Part shown: piece after piece, positions 30,121 through 32,648 of the stretch
Numbering within the stretch: position 1 is the stretch's first letter
Layout of the letters: each line of letters starts with the position of its first letter
From: Acidobacteriota bacterium
GTDB taxonomy: Bacteria > Acidobacteriota > Vicinamibacteria > Vicinamibacterales > UBA8438
Length of the DNA stretch: 32,648 bases
NCBI GenBank assembly: GCA_026708265.1
Contig: JAPOVI010000156.1
Location: 102,849 to 135,496 of the forward strand
Reading direction: 5' to 3'
The notes under the pieces: generated by a model
What the model was told of the DNA's origin: nothing
Seen by the model: only the letters and a program-made list of their open reading frames with translations
Database searches by the model: none
Made by a program: the position numbers and the translations under genes

Positions 30121-31689
30121 ATGGATCTCGACGCCTGGTTCGACCACGCGCGGCGGGAAGCGGCCGCACAGACAAGCCCCGCGCTAGAGCCGCTGCTGGA
30201 GACGCTGCGGCGGGCGACGCTCGCGCTCCGGGCCGCCGACTGGTCGCAGGGACCGGACGACGGAGACGCCGCACCGGGCGCCTCGACGCCCGCCCCGGGA
30301 GCCGCCGGCGGCTTCCACCGCCCGGCGCAGCCCGCCGACGCCCCCGCAACCACCATCACCGGCCTCGCCGCGGCCCTCCGTCGCCGCGAGGTGAGCGCGA
30401 GCGCGCTCGTCGAAGGGTGCCTGGCCACGATCGCCGAGCGGGGCGGCGCCCTGAACGCGTTCGTCCTCGTCCGCGGGGACGACGCGCGCGCGGAGGCCGA
30501 CGCGGCGGATCGGGCGCTGGCCCGCGGGGAGGACCGCGGGCCGCTGCACGGCATCCCGGTCTCGCTGAAGGACGTCATCGACCTCGCGGGAGCGCCCACC
30601 ACCGCGGCGACGGCGGCCCGCATCGCGCACCGCGCGGCGGTCGATGCCGCGGTGACGGCTCGCCTGCGCGCCGCCGGTGCCGTCGTCATCGGCAAGTGCA
30701 ACCTGCACGAGCTGGCGTTCGGCACGACCGGCGAGGCGTCGGCCTTCGGTCCCACCCGCAATCCCCACGACCCGCGGCGGGTCGCCGGAGGCTCGAGCGG
30801 CGGCTCGGCCATCTCCGTCGCCACCGGCATGGCTCTGGCGTCCATCGGGACCGACACCGGCGGCTCCATCCGCATCCCGGCGTCGGCCTGCGGAGTGGTC
30901 GGCCTGAAGCCGGCCTACGGCGAAGTGAGCAGGGACGGCGTCTTCCCCCTCGCCCCGTCGCTCGACCACGTCGGCCCCATCGCGCGGTCGGTGCGCGATG
31001 CGGAGGTGCTGTACCGGGCCCTGCGCGAGCCCGCGGGACATGACGGCGAGGCCGGGGGGCCGCCCGCCCCGATCCCCGCGCGCCCGTGCCTCGGCGTGCC
31101 GCGCCGCTACTTCCTCGACCTGCTCGAACCCTCGGTCGAGGAGGCGTTCCGGTCCGCGGTCGAGCGCCTCGCGGACGCCGGCTGCCGCATCGCGGACGCC
31201 GAGATCCCCCACGCCGCCGACGCCGGCCCGGTCTACCTGCACACGCAGCTCCCGGAGGCCGGCGCCTGTCATCGGACGCTGCTGGATCGCCACGGGGATT
31301 CGCTGAGCGAGGAAGTGCGCCTCCGGCTGCAACTCGGACGCTGCGTGCTGGCCGAGGACTACGTGCGGGCGCAACGCGGCCGGCAGGTCCTGACGCGGGA
31401 GGTCGATGCGGCGCTCGAGCGGTCGGACGCCCTGCTGCTCCCGGTCCTGCCGATCGTCCCGCCGCGCCTCGGCGTCGCACGGGTCGCCGTGGGCGAGACC
31501 ACGGAGGACGTCCGCCCCCTGACGCTACGGCTGACGCAACTCTTCGACCTCACGGGGCACCCGGCGATCGCAGTCCCCTGCGGCCGCGCGGGAGGGTTGC
31601 CGGCGGGGCTGCAACTCGTCGGCCGCCGGAACGGCACGGACGAGCTCCTCGCCCTCGCCGCCGCCTACGAGGACGTAATCCGTAGCTGA
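30121..31689 (+). CDS. Amidase-signature family hydrolase
   Basis: A 522-residue amidase-signature enzyme with the Ser-cisSer-Lys triad: Lys150 in VSLKDVIDLAG, Ser225 in GGSSGGSA, and the nucleophile Ser249 in GTDTGGSIRIP, with the family-typical 24-residue spacing between the serines. It is related to GatA and to soluble bacterial amidases. Without GatB or GatC nearby it is unlikely to be the tRNA amidotransferase. The first 75 residues (helical, then Pro/Ala/Gly-rich) precede the domain and recall the small AtzG-like partner seen beside some amidases, here possibly fused; this is only a guess. It starts 32 bases after the oxidoreductase. Substrate unknown. Confidence 0.9.
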   Translation: MDLDAWFDHARREAAAQTSPALEPLLETLRRATLALRAADWSQGPDDGDAAPGASTPAPGAAGGFHRPAQPADAPATTITGLAAALRRREVSASALVEGCLATIAERGGALNAFVLVRGDDARAEADAADRALARGEDRGPLHGIPVSLKDVIDLAGAPTTAATAARIAHRAAVDAAVTARLRAAGAVVIGKCNLHELAFGTTGEASAFGPTRNPHDPRRVAGGSSGGSAISVATGMALASIGTDTGGSIRIPASACGVVGLKPAYGEVSRDGVFPLAPSLDHVGPIARSVRDAEVLYRALREPAGHDGEAGGPPAPIPARPCLGVPRRYFLDLLEPSVEEAFRSAVERLADAGCRIADAEIPHAADAGPVYLHTQLPEAGACHRTLLDRHGDSLSEEVRLRLQLGRCVLAEDYVRAQRGRQVLTREVDAALERSDALLLPVLPIVPPRLGVARVAVGETTEDVRPLTLRLTQLFDLTGHPAIAVPCGRAGGLPAGLQLVGRRNGTDELLALAAAYEDVIRS

Positions 31690-31727
31690 GCCGCCGGCGG
31701 CGCACAATCATGGACCCGCTGGGTAGT

Positions 31728-32174
31728 TCAAGGGCCGGCCTTTGCCCGGAGCTCCTCGTAGCTGGCGGCGGGCCCCGCCGCGGTCTCCACCGGCAGGCCC
31801 GCGCCGGACCACCCGGGGTGCACGACCTGCCCGGTGGCGCGGTCGTACGCGCCGCCGAAGCCGCCCGTCACGTTGCAGACGTCCGTGTAGCCGGCCGATG
31901 CCAGGATCTGGGCCGCGCGGGCCGAGCGGCCACCCATCTGGCACCCGATCAACAGTCGGGCGCCCGGATCGTAGTTGGCCTGCATCACGGCCAGGAACTC
32001 GGGGTTCGGCATCATCTGGCCGGTCGCCGGGTCGCGGTGCAGGAGCGGCACGTTGCATGCGCCGGCGGGGTGACCGCCGTCGAACTCGGGCACCGACCGG
32101 ACGTCGACGTAGGTGTAGCCCTCGTTCTCCTGCAACGCGCGCGCCTGCCGGACGTCGATGTCCTTCACACCCAT
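31728..32174 (-). CDS. Single-domain rhodanese-like sulfurtransferase
   Basis: A 148-residue rhodanese. The signature starts YVDVRSVPEFDGGHPAGACN, and the active-site loop is IGCQMGGRSA with the persulfide-forming Cys78. A central insertion (about residues 45-65, HRDPATGQMMPNPEF) and a C-terminal tail extend it beyond the usual 100 residues. It probably handles sulfane sulfur in the cytoplasm. ATG 32174 has GAGGAGG eight bases upstream and a TACTAT box further up. It is divergent from the alpha/beta-hydrolase gene and faces the amidase gene tail to tail. The frame extends upstream to 32519 only as a shadow. Confidence 0.9.
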   Translation of the reverse strand: MGVKDIDVRQARALQENEGYTYVDVRSVPEFDGGHPAGACNVPLLHRDPATGQMMPNPEFLAVMQANYDPGARLLIGCQMGGRSARAAQILASAGYTDVCNVTGGFGGAYDRATGQVVHPGWSGAGLPVETAAGPAASYEELRAKAGP

Positions 32175-32204
32175 CGCCGCTGCATCCTCCTCGTACGCGT
32201 GGCC

Positions 32205-32210
32205 ATAGTA
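32205..32210 (-). promoter_or_regulatory. -10 element of the rhodanese gene
   Basis: TACTAT on the minus strand, 30 bases before ATG 32174, leaving room for the GAGGAGG ribosome binding site. Confidence 0.4.
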
Positions 32211-32239
32211 GCATTCCCGGCCGTGCCGCCGAGACCGCG

Positions 32240-32648
32240 ATGATCGCGCGCCTGTTCCACGCCTGGGAGCGCCGGCTCGTGGCGGCGACGACGGACCGCG
32301 TGGTCCGCCCCTTCGACTGGGGGCTCGAGTGGCTGCCCGATGCCCCGCGAGCGGGGTCGCCCGCCGAGGCGCTACGGGCCTGGGCGAGGGCCGCCACCAC
32401 CGAGAGCGAGCGCTTCTTTGCGGCCCCTCCAGCCGAGGGATTCCGCTTCGATGGTCACCTGCTCGAGTATCCGAGCGCGGTCGAGACGCCGCACCCCGAG
32501 AACAACGTCGCGCGGGCACGCTACTACCCCGCCGCGCGGTCGCGCAGCGCCGGACGGGAATCGGCCCGGCGCGCCGTCGTCGTGCTCCCCCAGCCCAAGT
32601 TTAACAACGGTTCAGGCGAAGCCTTTGAAATCAATCACTTACGCCGAC
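32240..32648 (+). CDS. Alpha/beta-hydrolase-like protein, partial and apparently interrupted
   Basis: ATG 32240 opens a frame to the right edge. It reads LFHAWERRLVAATT, RPFDWGLEWLP, HLLEYPSAVETPHPENNVAR and RRAVVVLPQ, the N-terminal part of a bacterial alpha/beta-hydrolase family whose members continue VVVLPQWN. Instead, after CAG at 32591-32593 the frame turns to PKFNNGSGEAFEINHLRR, which does not resemble the family, and the base composition drops to about 47% G+C over the last 55 bases (counted by hand). The break could be the edge of an inserted element or an assembly joint. The upstream part is reasonably assigned from the PHPENN and VVVLPQ segments; the catalytic residues would lie beyond the edge. 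Confidence 0.6.
   Translation, partial: MIARLFHAWERRLVAATTDRVVRPFDWGLEWLPDAPRAGSPAEALRAWARAATTESERFFAAPPAEGFRFDGHLLEYPSAVETPHPENNVARARYYPAARSRSAGRESARRAVVVLPQPKFNNGSGEAFEINHLRR

Noticed and set aside
30121..30345. Fused AtzG-like subunit at the amidase N terminus
   Set aside because: Only length and helical character fit; no clear motif, so it is mentioned but not called.

Overview
This is a GC-rich (roughly 70% G+C) chromosomal window. Its gene families and TonB-family protein sequences point to the Acidobacteriota, perhaps a Vicinamibacteria-like lineage; that placement is inferred from sequence style, not from a marker gene. I see no rRNA, tRNA, CRISPR array or complete insertion sequence.

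Layout. Positions 1-6.9 kb hold housekeeping genes: the start of an RlmI-type rRNA methyltransferase (minus strand, runs off the left edge), a divergent rpiB-glyA-helicase unit, a AAA ATPase/PD-(D/E)XK nuclease fusion, and a YggS-type PLP-binding protein whose best start is a CTG codon. Positions 7.1-12.9 kb carry an exported M1-type zinc peptidase, a HemW-like radical SAM protein with unusual cysteine spacing, and a P-loop kinase/Nudix fusion. From 12.9 to 25.2 kb the minus strand carries, in two blocks, five families that together match an itaconate/C5-dicarboxylate CoA pathway: acyl-CoA dehydrogenase and CaiB-type CoA transferase (22.9-25.2 kb), then MaoC hydratase, amidohydrolase lipoprotein, MmgE/PrpD and CitE lyase (12.9-17.4 kb).

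The two blocks are separated by a 17.5-22.8 kb accessory stretch: a TonB remnant, a frameshifted J-domain membrane protein, an aspartyl protease, two Uma2-type nucleases, a PP2C phosphatase and a collapsed HEPN-MNT toxin-antitoxin relic. Several of these genes are visibly broken by single-base shifts or out-of-frame junctions. A Dam-type methyltransferase followed by a frameshifted PD-(D/E)XK nuclease (25.4-27.0 kb) looks like a decayed restriction-modification pair.

Positions 27.0-32.2 kb return to intact metabolic genes: a NamZ-type muramidase (DUF1343), an SRPBCC protein, a FAD-dependent oxidoreductase, an amidase and a rhodanese. A divergent alpha/beta-hydrolase gene starts at 32240. Its coding pattern and base composition change abruptly about 55 bases before the right edge.

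Across the window a TACNAT-like -10 hexamer recurs just upstream of starts. In three cases it lies exactly six bases before the start codon, suggesting leaderless transcripts. The most interesting points are the split itaconate-type locus with its decayed insert, the kinase-Nudix fusion, the CTG start, the leaderless promoter geometry and the break at the right edge.
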